Source: Methylobacterium organophilum
GTDB lineage: Bacteria; Pseudomonadota; Alphaproteobacteria; Rhizobiales; Beijerinckiaceae
DNA length: 64,000 nt
Direction: 5' to 3'
NCBI RefSeq assembly: GCF_022179465.1
Contig: NZ_BPQV01000007.1
Span: 124,001-188,000, forward strand
Part shown: positions 1 to 9,683 of the stretch, piece after piece
Numbering within the stretch: position 1 is the stretch's first letter
Layout of the letters: each line of letters starts with the position of its first letter
Program-made: the position numbers and the translations under genes
The notes under the pieces: generated by a model
The model's database searches: none
What the model saw: the letters and a program-made list of their open reading frames with translations, nothing else
Told to the model about the DNA's origin: nothing

Positions 1-363
1 TACGGCCGGGCAGCAAAGGACCCGCTCCTCGGCCCAATCTTCGATCGCCACGTCGCAGACTGGGAGGCCCATATCGCCAAGCTCTGCGACTTCTGGTCAT
101 CGGTCGCGCTGATGACGGGGCGCTATCAGGGCACGCCCATGACGACGCACATGCCCCTGCCGCTCACCCCGGAAGCCTTCGACCGCTGGCTGAACCTGTT
201 CTCACAAGCCGCGCGGGAGGTGTGCCCGGAGGTCGCCGCGAACCACTTCATCGAGCGCGCGCACCGCATCGCCAGCAGCCTGGAAATGGGCGCCGCGACC
301 CGACGCGGCGAGCTCGTCGCGCCCCGCCAGCCGCCCGGAGCCGTTACCGCACGGGATCCGTGA
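1..363 (+). CDS. Group III truncated haemoglobin, 5' end missing
   Basis: The frame is open from the first base, so the start lies upstream of the window; 120 residues and the stop are present. The visible part carries the features of group III (cyanoglobin-like) truncated haemoglobins: the DPLLGPIF stretch, W..H around the proximal region, the DFWSSV block, GRYQGTP and a late F.RWL segment. These small globins bind haem and O2 or NO in the cytoplasm; a physiological role cannot be read from here. The tail after the globin core (last 25 residues) is low-complexity and probably disordered. The internal ATG at 112 would remove half of the fold and is not a credible start. Confidence 0.85.
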   Translation, partial: YGRAAKDPLLGPIFDRHVADWEAHIAKLCDFWSSVALMTGRYQGTPMTTHMPLPLTPEAFDRWLNLFSQAAREVCPEVAANHFIERAHRIASSLEMGAATRRGELVAPRQPPGAVTARDP

Positions 364-421
364 GGCGGAAACCTCGCCGTGTCCGCCTCTCTGCTCGTGG
401 CGCGAGGCCGAGCGGGAGGAT

Positions 422-646
422 TCAGCGCCGGGGCGCGCCGCCCGAGCGTGTGACCGTTCCGTCGGGCGCTCCCTCGCGCCGGTACTGGGCGATGGCCGCA
501 TCCACGATCTGCTCCTGATGGGCAGCGAAGAGCGTCATAACGTTCCCACTCGGATCGTCGGCGAGGGCATGAATGGCGTCGAAGCCGATCCGGCAGGGGA
601 TCAGCCTGCGATCATCCGTGATCGAGAAGGACACGTGATCCGGCAT
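422..646 (-). CDS. DUF1488 family small protein
   Basis: A 74-residue protein starting at ATG 646. It matches the small DUF1488 family in layout: an initial beta-rich half with F.ITDD and a conserved Cys (IPCRIGFDAIHAL), then a helix with FAAHQEQIVDAAIAQY. Members are cytoplasmic proteins of unknown function, usually 80-100 residues long. The open frame extends upstream but that part shows no family resemblance, so the Met beginning MPDHVSF is chosen. It is transcribed towards the globin gene and divergently from the exported protein at 911. Confidence 0.65.
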   Translation of the reverse strand: MPDHVSFSITDDRRLIPCRIGFDAIHALADDPSGNVMTLFAAHQEQIVDAAIAQYRREGAPDGTVTRSGGAPRR

Positions 647-697
647 CGTCTTGTCGATCCCCGCTTCAAATCCGGATATTCGCATGCGCCTTGATCC

Positions 698-731
698 ATC
701 CTCGTGGCTTTCCACAGGAAGCCACGAGGAT
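698..731. repeat. Perfect 13-bp inverted repeat with 8-nt loop
   Basis: ATCCTCGTGGCTT at 698-710 is the exact reverse complement of 719-731, with loop TCCACAGG. It lies in the divergent gap between the DUF1488 gene and the small exported protein. There is no T tract on either side, so it is a poor terminator. It could be a 5' leader hairpin, an operator or a dispersed palindromic element. The structure is seen directly; its role is unknown. Confidence 0.6.
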
Positions 732-910
732 AGGCAAGGTTTGGTCAGGCCAAAGCGCGAGCCTCGGCATCGCCTGATGCGTCGGGAGGACAGCGGACAA
801 GGGGCCGCATCAGAGAAACTTGGCGGCAGCACACGGAATTGATTCAGCATCGCACATGCCGGTCTGATTTCAGGATCAGCCGAAGAACATTCGCCAGGAA
901 AGATAGGTCT

Positions 911-1198
911 ATGCACCGCGTGGTTCTCAGCGTCACCGCCCTCGGTTGCCTGCTCTCGGGCGCGGCGAGCGCCCAGACGCCGCCGCCGGGCATCCCGGGC
1001 AGACCCTATCCGCCGGGCACCATTATCCAGCGCCAGACCAACACTACGGGCAACAGCGTCGACTACGTCATTGCCCCCGGCGCGACAGGCGCCGACACGA
1101 TCACCACCAACTCGGCAGCCGGCGGCAATGCCGGACAGCCCGAGCGGGCGATCCCACAGGGCAGTGGAGGAGGCGGTACCGGCGGCAGCAGCCGCTGA
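911..1198 (+). CDS. Small exported Gly/Pro-rich hypothetical protein
   Basis: A 95-residue protein starting at ATG 911, with AGGAAAG upstream at a usual distance. It has a short signal peptide (hydrophobic VVLSVTALGCLLSGAASAQ, probable cleavage after ASA) followed by a Pro/Gly-rich stretch and a Gly-rich tail. After export it would be a periplasmic or secreted peptide of about 75 residues. I do not recognise a family. It is followed after 25 nt by the membrane protein at 1224 and may share its transcript. Confidence 0.6.
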   Translation: MHRVVLSVTALGCLLSGAASAQTPPPGIPGRPYPPGTIIQRQTNTTGNSVDYVIAPGATGADTITTNSAAGGNAGQPERAIPQGSGGGGTGGSSR

Positions 1199-1223
1199 CG
1201 CCGCGCCGCGGAGGAGCTTCCCG

Positions 1224-1586
1224 ATGTCATTGCGCTCCGAGACGCCGCCCCCGCCGGCCAACCGTATTCCGGAAGCCCCGCCTCCCTCCGAGCGCCCGAC
1301 CGCCGCGCAGTTGAAGGAGGCGATCGATGCGGGACGTACCGGGGACAAGATTCCGGCCCACGATCCGGGATTGTCGCCGCTCGGAACCGACGACGAGGCG
1401 GCCGGTGCGCCGCCGAGCCCGTCCCGCGTCGCCCTGGCACGGGAGGAGGAGAGCAGCCCGCGGCGCCGACGTGTCGCGCGGATGCAGACGGGCTACGGCC
1501 GCAACCGGGGCGTCCTTCTCGCCTATGTCGGCATCATCCTGGCCATCGCGATCGTCCTGGGGCTGGCCTTCTGGCTCCTGTCTTAG
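1224..1586 (+). CDS. Hypothetical protein with C-terminal membrane anchor
   Basis: A 120-residue protein with a GAGGAG ribosome site 8 nt before ATG 1224. The first 85 residues are Pro/charged and probably disordered; residues 98-119 form a single hydrophobic segment (LLAYVGIILAIAIVLG) ending three residues before the stop, i.e. a tail anchor. The basic run RRRR before it predicts an N-in orientation. An upstream in-frame ATG at 1071 lies inside the preceding gene and lacks a ribosome site, so it was not used. No family is recognised. Confidence 0.6.
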   Translation: MSLRSETPPPPANRIPEAPPPSERPTAAQLKEAIDAGRTGDKIPAHDPGLSPLGTDDEAAGAPPSPSRVALAREEESSPRRRRVARMQTGYGRNRGVLLAYVGIILAIAIVLGLAFWLLS

Positions 1587-1603
1587 CGGGCGTAGCCCGC
1601 TAA
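1583..1603. terminator. Compact bidirectional hairpin between convergent genes
   Basis: TTAGCGGGC at 1583-1591 pairs perfectly with GCCCGCTAA at 1595-1603 around a GTA loop. The plus-strand gene stops with TAG at 1584-1586 and the minus-strand sensor kinase stops with TAG at 1602-1600, so both stop codons sit inside the stem at mirror-image places. There is no long T tract. It probably ends or stabilises both transcripts. Confidence 0.6.
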
Positions 1604-4600
1604 ACCTGCCCACCGCCCCCACGCCGGCCGAGGGGCAGATCGACCACGCAGCGCAAGCGGGACGCATCCAGCTCAAAGCTGGTCTTGGCACCGAGGGCGT
1701 AGGGCAGCGCCTGCTCGATCAGTTCGCGCCCATAACCGCCATGCGCCAGGGGCGCCTGCCGGTCCGGAAGCTGTTCGAGGCCGGTCTCCAGCCATTCCAG
1801 CCTGAGCCGTTGGCCATCCTCCTCCTCGCGCACCGTCCAGGTGACGTCGAGCCGCCCCTGCTCCGCACCGAGCGCGCCGTATTTCCGCGCATTCGTCGCG
1901 AGTTCGTGGATGGCGAGTGCCAGGGTCTGCACTGTGGAGTTCCGCAGCCGTGCCTCGGGCCCTTCGAGGCGAATGCGGTCACCCATCGCGTGGGCGCCCA
2001 GGGCCTCCAGTTCCGAACGCAGGAGACTGCTGATGGTGATGCGCTCTTCATCGGCCCGCGAGAGGAGCCCCTGCACGCGGGACAGCGCTTCCAGGCGCTC
2101 GTTGAAGGCTTCGTGAAAGCCTTCCAGGTCAGTGCTGGACGCTCGGGTCTGCCGCGCGATCGAGCGCACCACCGCGATCAGGTTGCGGGTGCGATGCTGC
2201 AGCTCGGCCACCATCACCTCCTGCCGCTCTCGCAACCGGCGCAGGTCGTCGATGTCGGTCGAGGTGCCCAACCATTCGAGGATGCGCCCCGCTTCGTCGC
2301 GCAGCGGCATGGCGCGTGTCTGGAACCAGCGGTAGCGATCCTCCTCCGCGTGGCGGATGCGGCCTTCCATCTCCAGTCGCCCCGTCTTTTCGGCGGTCGA
2401 CCAGAAGGCCAGGGCGGCTTCGCGATCGTCCGGATGGAGGGCCTTGAGCCAGCCCATCCCCCGGCTCTCCTCGGCCGCCTGGCCGGTGAAGGCGTTCCAT
2501 TGCGGGCTCGTCCAGGTCCAGTGGCCCTCCCCGTTCGCCCGCCAGATGAGCTGTGGCACCCCTTCGATCAGGGCGCGCAGACGCGTCTCGCTCTCCCGCA
2601 GCGCTTCCTCGGCACGCTTCCAAGCGGTCACGTCGACGAAGGTCATCACGACGCCGGCGATGTAGTTGTCGATGCTGCGATAGGGCAGCACCCGTACCAT
2701 GTAGCGCGCGTCGGTCTCCGGGTTGCCGACCTCGCGCTCGACCAGGTTGAGCGTGCGCAGGACGCGCCGGGCGTCCTCCAACAACTCCTCGTAGGTCACG
2801 CGCGCCTTGATGTGGCTGATCGGCCGGCCCTCGTCGGAGCCGATCAAGTGGAAGATCTCGGCAGCCGCCGGGGTGAAGCTCGCGATCTTCAGATCGTTGT
2901 CGAGAAAGACACTCGCGATCTGGGTGCTCTCGATCAGGTTCTTCAGATCGCTGTTGGCCCGCGAAAGCTCGTGCACCCGGTGCCCCAGCTCGCCGTTGAC
3001 GGTCGTTAGTTCCTCGTTGATCGATTGCAGTTCCTCCTTGGAGGTCTGCAGCTCCTCGTTGGCGGCCTGGAGCTCCTCGTTGAGCGCTTGGTATTCCTCG
3101 TTGGAGGCCTTCAGCTCCTCGTTGGTGGTCTCGAGCTCCTCGTTGGTCGCCTGCAGCCTGTCCTTGGTGGTGCGTAGCTCCGCCTCGAGCCGCTGGGTGT
3201 GGTCGGCCTGTTCCGCCGAAGCGTTGGCGCCGATCCCGGCCTGCAAGAGGCGCGGGCCGTCCCGGAACAGCACGAAGAAGCCCCGCGGCGAGCCCGGTCC
3301 TTCCTGCACCGCCTCGACCACAAGATCGACGATGAGGCTCCCCCCGTTCTGGCCCACGCGCAGGTCTTCGACATGCACGGTGCCCCCCTCCCCCGCCGCC
3401 TTGGCGAGGGCGGTGCGCAGCTCGAGCCGCAGGTCCGGATGCGCGAGTTGCAGGACATTCAGGCTTGCCGCGCCGCCGGCGGGATCGATGAAGCGTCCCA
3501 GGCGGCCGGAGAAGTGGAGGACGTTATAGCCCTCGTCGACGATGACGTAGGCCGGCGCATAGCGCTCCGCGAAACGTTCGGCCCGCCGCGTCAGGGATGC
3601 GCCGGCGACGAGCGGCGGTTCGGACCCTGCGCTGGGAACGCTGGGCGGGAGCTGGCCGGCGGTCGGAAACGGAAAATTCGGCAGCGTCCGCGTCGCGCTT
3701 TCCTGGCGGCGGAAGATGCGGGAGCGGTGGCCGACGGGGGCGAAAAGCTTCGGGTGGCGCGAGACATTCTCGGAACTTCCGAGGAAGAGGTAACCCTGCG
3801 GCTTCAAGGCGAAGTGCAGGAGCGGAATGACCTGGCTTTGAAGCTCGGCATCGAGATAGATCAGCAGGTTGCGGCAGGAGACGAGGTCGATCCGGGAGAA
3901 GGGCGCGTCCTTCACGATGGAATGCTGCGAGAAGATGCACATCTCCCGCAGCTCCTTGACCACGCAGTAGGTGTTCCCCTCGCGCACGAACCAGCGGGCG
4001 AGCCGCTCCGGCGTCAGGTCCTGGGCGATGCTCTCCGGGTAGCGCGCGGCCCGCGAGGCGGCGAGCGCCCGCCCGTCGAGGTCGGTGGCGAAGATCTGGA
4101 TCTGCGGCACCACCTCCAGGCTCGCCATGTGCTCGCGCAGGAGGATGCCGAGGGAATAGGCCTCCTCCCCCGTGGAGCAGCCGATCACCCAGACGCGCAG
4201 CTGGTCGCCCCGCCCCTTGCCGGCGAACAGCTTCGGGATGACCTCCCGTTCCAGAAGCGCGAATTCCTCCGGATCGCGGAAGAAGCGGGTGACGCCGATC
4301 AGCAGGTCGTTGAAGAGCTGCTGCACCTCCTCCGCCTTGGTGCGCAGCACCTCCAGATAGACATGCACGTCGTCGACCTGGACGACCTGCATCCGGCGCT
4401 GCACGCGGCGGATGAAGGTGCCCGGCTTGTATCCGTGGAAGTCGTGGCCGGTGCGGTTGCGCAGGATCGCGGCGATGGACGACAGCGCCGAGGCGACGTC
4501 GTGGTCGGCGGCCGGGTGCAACGAGCTCACGCCGCCGCGGGCGAGATCGGCGACATAGGCCGTGATGCGCTCGGCGAGCCCTTCGACGGTGAGCACCATG

Positions 4601-5145
4601 TCGGCGAGGGCGGCCGGGTCGGTGCTGACGGCGAGATGATGCGTCCGGCTGTCCTCCGTCTCCTCCGCCAGGGCGAGGCCGCCCGCATTCTTGATCGCCT
4701 TGGCGCCGAGCGTTCCCTCGGAGGCGGTGCCCGCGAAGATGACGGCGAGGCTTTGCGCCTCCTCGACCTCCGCGAGCGAGGTCAGGAAGCTGTCGATGGT
4801 GCCCCGCTCCCCGACCTGCTGCTGGGCGGGCCTCGTGCGGAACAGACCGTCCCGCAGCGTCACGATGACGTTGGCCTCCGGCAGGTAGGTGCGGCCGTGC
4901 TCGATCGGCGTGCCGTCCGCGATCGGGGTCAGCGTGCGGCCGCTCTCCTGCGCGACGCGGGCGAAGCGCTCCTCGTCCAGGGCCTCGCGATGCTGGAGGA
5001 TGATGGCGACGGCCGCATCCTCCTGGGGCGGCAGCAGGGTCAGCAGCGTCTCGAGCGAGCGGGTGCTCGCGCCGGAGGCGCAGAGGGCGATGAAGACCGT
5101 GGCCCCGTCCAGGCGGACATTCTCCGTGGGCGGCATCCCTGTCAT
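1600..5145 (-). CDS. CheB-CheR-PAS-HWE sensor histidine kinase fusion
   Basis: An 1181-residue cytoplasmic fusion. The start is ATG 5145, with GGAGA upstream; the frame upstream of it overlaps the preceding cheB gene and looks non-coding. Order: CheB-like esterase domain (about 15-190), CheR methyltransferase (about 215-480, with the SAM site CSTGEEAYS and the SCRNLLIY block), a glutamate-rich coiled coil built of NEEL repeats (about 655-730), two PAS domains (about 740-960), and an HWE-family kinase with its phospho-acceptor His984 in AELQHRTRN, then [10 protein letters not shown]. The esterase triad is degenerate: the Ser24 and His52 positions are kept, but the usual Asp in SDGT is Glu143 (SEGT), so it may be non-catalytic. 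Such fusions are common in Methylobacterium and are thought to integrate several signals. It follows the cheB gene by 55 nt, probably as one operon. Confidence 0.9.
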   Translation of the reverse strand: MTGMPPTENVRLDGATVFIALCASGASTRSLETLLTLLPPQEDAAVAIILQHREALDEERFARVAQESGRTLTPIADGTPIEHGRTYLPEANVIVTLRDGLFRTRPAQQQVGERGTIDSFLTSLAEVEEAQSLAVIFAGTASEGTLGAKAIKNAGGLALAEETEDSRTHHLAVSTDPAALADMVLTVEGLAERITAYVADLARGGVSSLHPAADHDVASALSSIAAILRNRTGHDFHGYKPGTFIRRVQRRMQVVQVDDVHVYLEVLRTKAEEVQQLFNDLLIGVTRFFRDPEEFALLEREVIPKLFAGKGRGDQLRVWVIGCSTGEEAYSLGILLREHMASLEVVPQIQIFATDLDGRALAASRAARYPESIAQDLTPERLARWFVREGNTYCVVKELREMCIFSQHSIVKDAPFSRIDLVSCRNLLIYLDAELQSQVIPLLHFALKPQGYLFLGSSENVSRHPKLFAPVGHRSRIFRRQESATRTLPNFPFPTAGQLPPSVPSAGSEPPLVAGASLTRRAERFAERYAPAYVIVDEGYNVLHFSGRLGRFIDPAGGAASLNVLQLAHPDLRLELRTALAKAAGEGGTVHVEDLRVGQNGGSLIVDLVVEAVQEGPGSPRGFFVLFRDGPRLLQAGIGANASAEQADHTQRLEAELRTTKDRLQATNEELETTNEELKASNEEYQALNEELQAANEELQTSKEELQSINEELTTVNGELGHRVHELSRANSDLKNLIESTQIASVFLDNDLKIASFTPAAAEIFHLIGSDEGRPISHIKARVTYEELLEDARRVLRTLNLVEREVGNPETDARYMVRVLPYRSIDNYIAGVVMTFVDVTAWKRAEEALRESETRLRALIEGVPQLIWRANGEGHWTWTSPQWNAFTGQAAEESRGMGWLKALHPDDREAALAFWSTAEKTGRLEMEGRIRHAEEDRYRWFQTRAMPLRDEAGRILEWLGTSTDIDDLRRLRERQEVMVAELQHRTRNLIAVVRSIARQTRASSTDLEGFHEAFNERLEALSRVQGLLSRADEERITISSLLRSELEALGAHAMGDRIRLEGPEARLRNSTVQTLALAIHELATNARKYGALGAEQGRLDVTWTVREEEDGQRLRLEWLETGLEQLPDRQAPLAHGGYGRELIEQALPYALGAKTSFELDASRLRCVVDLPLGRRGGGGQV

Positions 5146-5200
5146 CGTGTCTCCATCCCCTCGCCCGCTTCGGCCGTGAAAGCACCGGGCCGGCGCCGCG

Positions 5201-6211
5201 TCACGAGGCTTCGTCGGCGGTGCCCGCGGGCCGCAACGAATGCAGAACGGCACGGCGAAGCGTCTCGGCATAATCGCGATACTCGCTGGCGCGGGCCTCG
5301 TACATCTCCGCCACTGCGCGCCGGCCGGTCCGACGGCCGTCCTCGGCCATGCGTTGAACCAATTCCGCCCGCTCCTCGATGATCCGCAGAGCGACGCGCA
5401 GGGCTTCGTCCACGCGATCCTCCTTCTCATAGGCGAGCGCTTCGGCCGTGAAGGCGTGGCCGACCTGGCAGCGGAAGCGGAGCGGCTCGCCCACCTTGAC
5501 CTGCGAGAGCACCCCGCCGCAATCGGGGCAGGTGAGGGCGGCGGGGTCCGCGATCCGCGCCAGCCGCGCCGTGTCGATGCGCCCCCCGGTGGCGATGTCG
5601 ATCTCCATGCGCAGCTCGTCCGGCACGGGGACCTGCGCCCCGGCGCTCTCGTGCACGAGATCGACGACGGTGGGGCCGATCTTGGCGCTCGGCACGCAGA
5701 GATCGACTGTGGTCGCCTCCATGGCGCGCCGGGGCATCTCGTCCGCCGTCGCCTCTTGGGGATCCTGCACCACGGTGAAACCGCCGCAGCGGCGGACGGC
5801 GTTCAGGCCCGCGGCGCCGTCGGAGAGGAGGCCGCTCAGGACGATGCCGATGACGCGGGGCCCGTAATGCACCGCGGCGGAGCGGAACAGGGGATCGATG
5901 GCCGGACGCGACAGGTTCTCGCGCGGGCCGCGCCCGAGCCGGAGATGGCCGTCATGGAGGAGGAGATGGGTGTCCGGCGCGGCGACATAGACCGTCCCGG
6001 GCTCGACGGGCATGCCCTCCTCCGCCTGCCGGATCGGCAGGGCGCAGGTGCCGGTCGCCAGAGAGGCCAGCATGCCGCTGCCCAGCGTCGGCATGTGGAC
6101 GACGACGAGGACGGCCGCCGGCAGGTCGGCCGGCAGGCTGCCCAGGATGGCGCGCAGCGGCGCGAGCGCTCCGCTCGATCCCCCGATCACGATGATGTCG
6201 CGGTTGGTCAT
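5201..6211 (-). CDS. cheB: CheB-type protein-glutamate methylesterase without receiver domain
   Basis: A 336-residue stand-alone methylesterase. The triad looks intact: Ser12 in IGGSSG, His39 in VVHMP and Asp131 in LLSDGAAGL. Unlike chemotaxis CheB there is no N-terminal receiver domain, so phosphorylation control is absent. The C-terminal 120 residues hold a small zinc-ribbon-like part (CPDCGG then FRCQVGH) and a helical tail; this layout is typical of CheB homologues paired with CheB/CheR/kinase fusions. It lies directly upstream of that fusion gene and is probably cotranscribed. It would remove methyl groups from, or otherwise interact with, the CheR-domain protein; the target is unknown. 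Confidence 0.85.
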   Translation of the reverse strand: MTNRDIIVIGGSSGALAPLRAILGSLPADLPAAVLVVVHMPTLGSGMLASLATGTCALPIRQAEEGMPVEPGTVYVAAPDTHLLLHDGHLRLGRGPRENLSRPAIDPLFRSAAVHYGPRVIGIVLSGLLSDGAAGLNAVRRCGGFTVVQDPQEATADEMPRRAMEATTVDLCVPSAKIGPTVVDLVHESAGAQVPVPDELRMEIDIATGGRIDTARLARIADPAALTCPDCGGVLSQVKVGEPLRFRCQVGHAFTAEALAYEKEDRVDEALRVALRIIEERAELVQRMAEDGRRTGRRAVAEMYEARASEYRDYAETLRRAVLHSLRPAGTADEAS

Positions 6212-6440
6212 GAACGGCCTCGCCGACCCGGGCGGTCGTAGGCGAAACCGGAGGGGGAGATGGGTGTTCCTCTTCGTGGGACGCCGGGTCGCGCCCTCAG
6301 CTGGTCCGGCGGCGCAGCTCCTGGCGCGCGATCCCGGCGAGGGGCAAGCTTCGCGCGGGCCGACCCGGGAGCACAGCCGCACGTCGATTCTTGCGGGCCG
6401 GATCCACGACGGCGCGGATCCGCGTGCGGCGGCGCGGGCT

Positions 6441-7367
6441 CTAGCGATCCGCGGCCGTCCTCCGCCAGAGCGCGAGCGGGTCGAAGGCGCGGTCCCGGCC
6501 GCCGGCCTCGACCGCGACGGTCGCCGTGCGGCCGGCGACGAGGCGCAGGCCCTCGGGCAGGGGATCCAGGGCGATCCGCACCGGCACGCGCTGGGCGAGG
6601 CGCACCCAGGCGAAGGTCGGGTTCACGTTGGCGAGCAGATTGGAACCCGCCGTGCGCTCTCGGTCCTCGATGCCGCCGGCGATGCTCTCGACCCGCCCGG
6701 TCAGGAGGGCGTCCTCGCCCATCAGCCGGATGCGGACCCGGTCGCCGACATGGATGCGCGGCAGCTTGGTCTCCTCGAAATAGCCCTCGACCCGCAGGGT
6801 GTCCCCGTCGATCAGCGCCATCACGCCCCGCCCGGTGGTGACGTAGGTGCCCGGCCGCAGCTCCATGTTGGTGATGCGGCCGTCGACGGAAGCCTTCACC
6901 GCCGAGCGTTCGAGATTGAGCTTGGCGAGGTCGCGGTCAGCCAGGGCCTGGTCATAGGCGGCCTTCGCCTCCAGATCCGCGGCGCGGGCCGCCTCGACCT
7001 TCTGCTGGGACACGGCGGCGTCGCTCAGCTTGCTGTAGCGGGCATAGTCGGCGGCGGCCTGCTCCGCGCTGGCGCGCCGGCCCTCGACCGTCGCCTCCGC
7101 CTGACGCAGGGCCAGGGTGAAGCGTTCCGGGTCGATCCGGAACAGCACGTCGCCGCGCGTCACCAGTTGGTTGTCCTCGACCAGAACCTGGGTGACGAGG
7201 CCCGAGACGTCGGGCGCCACCGCGACCACGTCCGCCCGCACCCGCCCGTCCCGGGTCCAGGGCGCCTCCATGTAGTAGTCCCACAGGCCGAGTCCGACCA
7301 CGAGGGCGAAGGCGACCATCGCCAGGGTGACGAGGAGGCGGGACGCGAGGGCGAGAAACCGTGTCAT
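6441..7367 (-). CDS. Membrane-fusion (HlyD/AaeA-like) efflux subunit
   Basis: A 308-residue periplasmic adaptor with one N-terminal membrane helix (residues 9-29), then the biotinyl-lipoyl beta-hairpin (VAPDVSGLVTQV), a coiled-coil hairpin (about 85-160) and beta-barrel parts (LRPGTYVTTG, GYFEETKLPRI). It has the size and order of AaeA-type subunits that pair with FUSC-family inner-membrane pumps to expel aromatic acids or other small toxic compounds. It is the last gene of the marR-FUSC-DUF1656 operon, 70 nt after the DUF1656 gene. The substrate cannot be told. Confidence 0.85.
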   Translation of the reverse strand: MTRFLALASRLLVTLAMVAFALVVGLGLWDYYMEAPWTRDGRVRADVVAVAPDVSGLVTQVLVEDNQLVTRGDVLFRIDPERFTLALRQAEATVEGRRASAEQAAADYARYSKLSDAAVSQQKVEAARAADLEAKAAYDQALADRDLAKLNLERSAVKASVDGRITNMELRPGTYVTTGRGVMALIDGDTLRVEGYFEETKLPRIHVGDRVRIRLMGEDALLTGRVESIAGGIEDRERTAGSNLLANVNPTFAWVRLAQRVPVRIALDPLPEGLRLVAGRTATVAVEAGGRDRAFDPLALWRRTAADR

Positions 7368-7437
7368 GGGAGGCGCCGGGATGGGAGGGACCGGGACGGC
7401 GTAGGACGGGGAAAGCCGGGACGGGCGGGTGCGGGGC

Positions 7438-7647
7438 TCACGGGAGCAGCGGGCGGGCGAGGGCGACGCCGCCGCCGAGCAGCACGACGGAGAGGGCGAG
7501 ATCGAAGAGCGGCCGGTGCCAGACCAGCCGGTAGAAGCCGAGCCGGGCCAGCCGCCGCCGCAGGAGCAGGCTCGCCAGGAAGGCGATCAGCATCCAGGCC
7601 GCGAGGCTCGGGACGAAGACGCCGTAGAGGTCGAGTTCGCCCGTCAT
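7438..7647 (-). CDS. DUF1656 (AaeX-like) small membrane protein
   Basis: A 69-residue protein starting at ATG 7647, which overlaps the FUSC stop by 4 nt (ATGA). It begins with the family hallmark ELDLYGVFVPSL and has two hydrophobic segments (about 14-30 and 48-66). These small proteins nearly always accompany FUSC pumps and membrane-fusion subunits, as here; their biochemical role is unknown. Confidence 0.85.
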   Translation of the reverse strand: MTGELDLYGVFVPSLAAWMLIAFLASLLLRRRLARLGFYRLVWHRPLFDLALSVVLLGGGVALARPLLP

Positions 7648-9683
7648 GCCGCGAGCCCCGGTTCGGTGAAGGAGGCGCTCGGCCGGTAGGGCGGCGCTTC
7701 GGGAAACAGCCCGCGGCGGATGCCGACGAGCCCCAGCAGCGCCGCGCGATGGGCAGCCTCGCGCGGGGCGGCAGCCGCCGCGTCGATCGCCCCGTCGATG
7801 GTGGCGAGCAGGTCCTCCGGCGGCCGGGCGGCGGTGCCGTGGAAATGCCGGGCCAGGGCGGCCAGCAGGCGCTCGACCGCCGCACGCGCCTCCGGGGCGA
7901 GGTTGCGGCGGTCCCGGCGCAGCTCCACGACGTTGATGCCGACCCGCACCTCGGCAACGAGGTCGGCGGTCCATTCCGCATCCTCCGCCGGCAGGGCCGC
8001 GAGGCGCGGCGCGATCAGCCCGACCCGGTCGAGCATGATCGCCGCGAGTTCGAGCCCGTTCTGCGCCCCCTGCCGCTCGGCCGCCCGGGCGAGGCTGCGG
8101 CGGTTCACGGCGCGCAGGCGGCGGGCGGTCCATCCGGCCCCGACCGACCGGACGAGGCGGGTGACGAGGGCCGCGATCCACATCCCCGCCACCACCGCGA
8201 CGGCGGAATTGGTGAAGGCGGCGAAATCGCCCGTGTAGCTGCCCTGGAGCGCGATCATGGCCGAGCCGTTGACCGCCGCGCCCAGCGCCAGGGGCGCCGT
8301 CCGGGGCTGGGTCATGAAGACGCCGCACAGGATGAGGCCGGGCGCCAGGGCGAGGGCCAGCATCTCGAAATTCGTCGCCAGCGGCAGCACGCCGAACAGG
8401 TAGAGGCCGGCCGCGACGCCGCCGACCAGGGCGGAATTCGCGAAATCGACGATGAAGGGGGCCGGGTCGTCCTGGGCGGCGAAGAAGCAGCAGCCGACCG
8501 CCGCCATCATCGGCGCGCCCGCGCCGTCCGGCCAGCCGGTCGCGATCCAGATCGCGCAGGTGATCACGATCGAGGCGAACACGCCGATGGCCGACATCAG
8601 CGCCATGCCATGGTCGCGGTGGCGGATGGTGCGCGCCTGCGCCGTGTAGCGGAAGGCCAGCGCCTCGGTGACCGGGCTCCCCTCGGCGACGTGCCGCTGC
8701 AGCAGCCGGGCGTCCTGGCGCAGATCGATGAAGTCCTTCAGGCGGGTGACGAGGCTCGCCACGACGAGATCCGTCCAGGACGGGGACTCTTGCAAGGCGG
8801 GCGAAGCGGCCTCCGCCGCCGCGCGCAGGCGCGCCGCCACAGCCGGCTCCGTGCTGCCCGAGGCGAGCCAGGCGGCCATATCGTCGAGGAGGGCGCGCAG
8901 GCGCGGCGGCAGCGCCCGGGCCTGCTCCAGGGCCGCGATGCGGTCCGCCACCGCGGAGACGATGGGCAGGAACATCAACATGTGCTGGCGCAGGGTCGCC
9001 ATGGCCTCGGCCGAGCGCTCGGCGCCGGTCCGGTCGTAGCGCAGCGGCGTGGCCAGCGCGTCGAGGGCGACGGCGTCGGAGGCGAGGCGCAGGCGCCTGG
9101 CCATCGTGTCCCCGCCGGCGCCGGCCCGGCCGAACACCTCGGCGACCCAGGCCCGGGCCTCGCGCAGCCAGAGATCGAGCCGCGCGGCGATCGCGGGGGC
9201 GACGGAGCGGGGCAGCACCACCGTGTTGACCAGGCTGGCGCAGAGGATCCCGAGGGTGATCTCCTCCGCCCGGGCCACCGCCGTGTCGAACATGGTGCCG
9301 GGCTCGCCCACCGCCGGGAAGCCGATCAGCGCCGCCGTGTAGCCGCCGAGCATCATCAGGTAGCTGCGCGGCGTCCGGTCGAGCAGGGAGAAGTAGAGGC
9401 AGATCGCCACCCAGAGGGCGATGGCGAGGGTCAGGAGCTCCGGCGCGTCGACGAGGTTGGGCACCAGCACGACGCTCACCCCCGCGCCGAGCAGCGTGCC
9501 GCAGACGCGGTAGAGCGCCTTGGAGCGGGTCGCCCCCGCCAGGACCTGGCTGGTGATGTAGACCGTGCCGAGGGCCCAGTAGGGCCGCGGCAGGTCGATC
9601 CACATCGCCAGGTAGAGGGCCAGCATCGCCGCCCCGAAGGTCTTGAGGGCGAAGATCCAGTCGCGACCGCCGGGAAGGGTCAT
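7644..9683 (-). CDS. FUSC-family inner-membrane efflux pump (AaeB-like)
   Basis: A 679-residue protein with two membrane blocks, each of about six hydrophobic segments (residues about 8-160 and 355-510), separated by and ending in soluble helical parts, as in the fusaric acid resistance / AaeB family. The conserved start W.FALKTF.AAMLALYLA is present. It starts at ATG 9683, overlapping the marR stop by 4 nt, with a GGGGAGGGGG purine run before it. With the DUF1656 and HlyD-like partners it should form an efflux system for an organic acid or aromatic compound, controlled by the MarR protein. Confidence 0.9.
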   Translation of the reverse strand: MTLPGGRDWIFALKTFGAAMLALYLAMWIDLPRPYWALGTVYITSQVLAGATRSKALYRVCGTLLGAGVSVVLVPNLVDAPELLTLAIALWVAICLYFSLLDRTPRSYLMMLGGYTAALIGFPAVGEPGTMFDTAVARAEEITLGILCASLVNTVVLPRSVAPAIAARLDLWLREARAWVAEVFGRAGAGGDTMARRLRLASDAVALDALATPLRYDRTGAERSAEAMATLRQHMLMFLPIVSAVADRIAALEQARALPPRLRALLDDMAAWLASGSTEPAVAARLRAAAEAASPALQESPSWTDLVVASLVTRLKDFIDLRQDARLLQRHVAEGSPVTEALAFRYTAQARTIRHRDHGMALMSAIGVFASIVITCAIWIATGWPDGAGAPMMAAVGCCFFAAQDDPAPFIVDFANSALVGGVAAGLYLFGVLPLATNFEMLALALAPGLILCGVFMTQPRTAPLALGAAVNGSAMIALQGSYTGDFAAFTNSAVAVVAGMWIAALVTRLVRSVGAGWTARRLRAVNRRSLARAAERQGAQNGLELAAIMLDRVGLIAPRLAALPAEDAEWTADLVAEVRVGINVVELRRDRRNLAPEARAAVERLLAALARHFHGTAARPPEDLLATIDGAIDAAAAAPREAAHRAALLGLVGIRRGLFPEAPPYRPSASFTEPGLAA

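Noticed and set aside
2990-3190. Periodic GAGCTCCTC-like DNA repeats
   Set aside because: They encode the NEEL-type heptads of a coiled coil in the sensor fusion; the periodicity is at protein level, not a CRISPR or tandem DNA element.
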